NCBI GenBank assembly: GCA_963794215.1
Contig: CAWCCQ010000002.1
Location: 620,001-684,000 of the forward strand
Direction of reading: 5' to 3'
From: DATKRB01 sp963794215
Lineage (GTDB): Bacteria; Actinomycetota; Acidimicrobiia; Acidimicrobiales; RAAP-2
Length of the DNA: 64,000 nucleotides
Positions 63,290 to 64,000 of this stretch are shown in pieces. The stretch's first letter is position 1, and each line of letters begins with the position of its first letter. The translations under genes and the position numbers were made by a program. A model generated the notes under the pieces. The model saw only the letters and a list, made by a program, of their open reading frames with translations. It was not told the origin of the DNA and made no database searches.

Positions 63290-64000
63290 GAGCCGGTCGA
63301 CGCTCGGCGTCCGGGCAAGAGGACGAGCGCCAGCACTGTCGCCGCGAGCGCGATCCCAGCGCACACCCACAGCATGGCGTCGAGGGAACTCACGAACGCG
63401 ACCCGGACCGAACGTCCGAGCTCGGCGTCACCAAGCCTGGCGGCGACTGCTGCACCGGCGCCGACGCCAGAACGAACCGTTCGAGCGACTGGGGCGGGTA
63501 GGCCGAGCACGCTGACATGACGTCGGTAATCGCCGTTCAAGACCGTCCCGAGGATGGCGACACCGATCGCCGCACCCACCTGCCGACAGGCCATGATGAG
63601 TCCCGAACCCACTCCGGCCCGTTGCGGCGACAACGCCCCAAGCGCCGCGTTCATCGCGGCAGGCAGAGCGCAGCCCAGCCCCGACCCGGCGACAATGAAC
63701 CAGAGCGCCGCCCAGGCGGTCGTGCTTGAGACCTGCGTGGTCGCCCCGAGCCCGAGCCCCACGACCATCACGGCGAACCCGGCCGCGGCGACGACGTTCA
63801 TGCCGACACGCGGCGCTGAACTCGGATCGCCCGGATCCCGCGCCGCCGCATCTTGGAATCGGGTGGCAAGCGCGGCGCCGATGACAAAGCCACCGATGAA
63901 GGGGAGCAGGCGAATGCCGCTGCCGAACGGCCCGAGACCCGTGACGCCCTGGAAATACTGCGGCATGGCGAAGAGCAGACCGAACAGGGCGAAGGAGACC
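63052..64000 (-). CDS. MFS drug-exporter-type transporter (DHA2 family), partial
   Basis: The gene enters from the right edge; the frame reads FALFGLLFAMPQYFQGVTGL, then GSGIRLLPFIGGFVIGAALA, GSGLGCALPAAMNAALGALS and AGVGSGLIMACRQVGAAIGV, typical of 14-helix EmrB/QacA exporters. The last helix ends with VLALVLLPGRRA near 63300. The frame then stays open for 240 nt antisense to the lipoprotein gene until 63052; this tail is probably not native, and the true stop may have been lost to an indel. Confidence 0.85.
   Translation of the reverse strand, partial: VSFALFGLLFAMPQYFQGVTGLGPFGSGIRLLPFIGGFVIGAALATRFQDAAARDPGDPSSAPRVGMNVVAAAGFAVMVVGLGLGATTQVSSTTAWAALWFIVAGSGLGCALPAAMNAALGALSPQRAGVGSGLIMACRQVGAAIGVAILGTVLNGDYRRHVSVLGLPAPVARTVRSGVGAGAAVAARLGDAELGRSVRVAFVSSLDAMLWVCAGIALAATVLALVLLPGRRASTGSQVDEVVIEDVGTAVTLMANSPALSPPSVGDVVLPDATSSVHCASWATKTVPDTVTVVEVEPVPAAVRGADPVSMFDSV

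Noticed and set aside
1..64000. CRISPR arrays, insertion sequences and prophage genes
   Set aside because: No spaced direct repeats, transposase, integrase or phage structural proteins were recognised in any frame.

Overview
The window is high-GC bacterial DNA and most likely comes from an actinobacterium, plausibly of the class Acidimicrobiia. Three things point there. There is a complete actinobacterial-type (group 1h) [NiFe] hydrogenase locus. There is a secreted glutamic-type peptidase whose tail carries GYW...DGG...FGDA repeats, which I associate with Acidimicrobiia. There are also many small families typical of Actinomycetota (DUF202 pairs, PadR regulators, and proteins resembling DUF5947, DUF6084, DUF7144 and DUF6186). 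The taxonomic call is an inference from gene content only.

Region 1 (1-14.8 kb) is the hydrogenase locus. One leftward operon runs hhyS-hhyL-NifU-like-DUF5947-like-DUF6084-like-unknown-protease-minipeptide-YceI-hypA-hypC-minipeptide-hypD-hypF-SIS protein, often with ATGA start/stop overlaps. A rightward PadR-YceI fusion and a second minipeptide lie across a divergent promoter region, and a PAS protein follows. The locus should make and mature a high-affinity H2-oxidising enzyme. hypB and hypE are not in the window and may lie past the left edge. The less usual part is that a YceI domain and a small GYVxG membrane peptide occur at both ends of the locus.

Region 2 (14.9-25 kb) is mixed housekeeping: a DedA protein, metY-metX for methionine synthesis, an anti-sigma-like ATPase, twin DUF202 proteins, a molbindin, a secreted protein, tRNA-Arg(CCU), a TetR regulator and a branched-chain-type substrate-binding protein. 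Region 3 (25-36 kb) holds two esterases/acylases, a SulP transporter, small membrane proteins and a large MalT-type LuxR regulator, separated by long non-coding stretches.

Region 4 (36-46.5 kb) looks like an energy and stress block: an SCP2 protein, a glycogen-debranching-type glucosidase, a type II P-type ATPase with unusual ion-site motifs behind an 11-codon leader, a PPK2 kinase, a diacylglycerol-kinase-type protein, a PAP2 phosphatase and an SQR-like flavoprotein. Region 5 (46.5-55 kb) contains a haloperoxidase-type hydrolase, gene remnants, a beta-hydroxyacid dehydrogenase, ribBA and the secreted peptidase. Region 6 (55-64 kb) has PadR, an ABC permease remnant, a PRC/MgtE-N/CBS protein paired with an NRAMP-related transporter, acs with satP for acetate use, small membrane proteins, a lipoprotein and the start of an MFS transporter.

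Eight otherwise intact genes carry a single one-base frameshift, each explicable by a run length wrong by one base. This suggests indel errors in the assembly rather than gene decay, so these genes are given here as whole spans. Three separate loci (a HAD phosphatase, a conserved unknown protein upstream of ribBA and an ABC-2 permease) look genuinely decayed.
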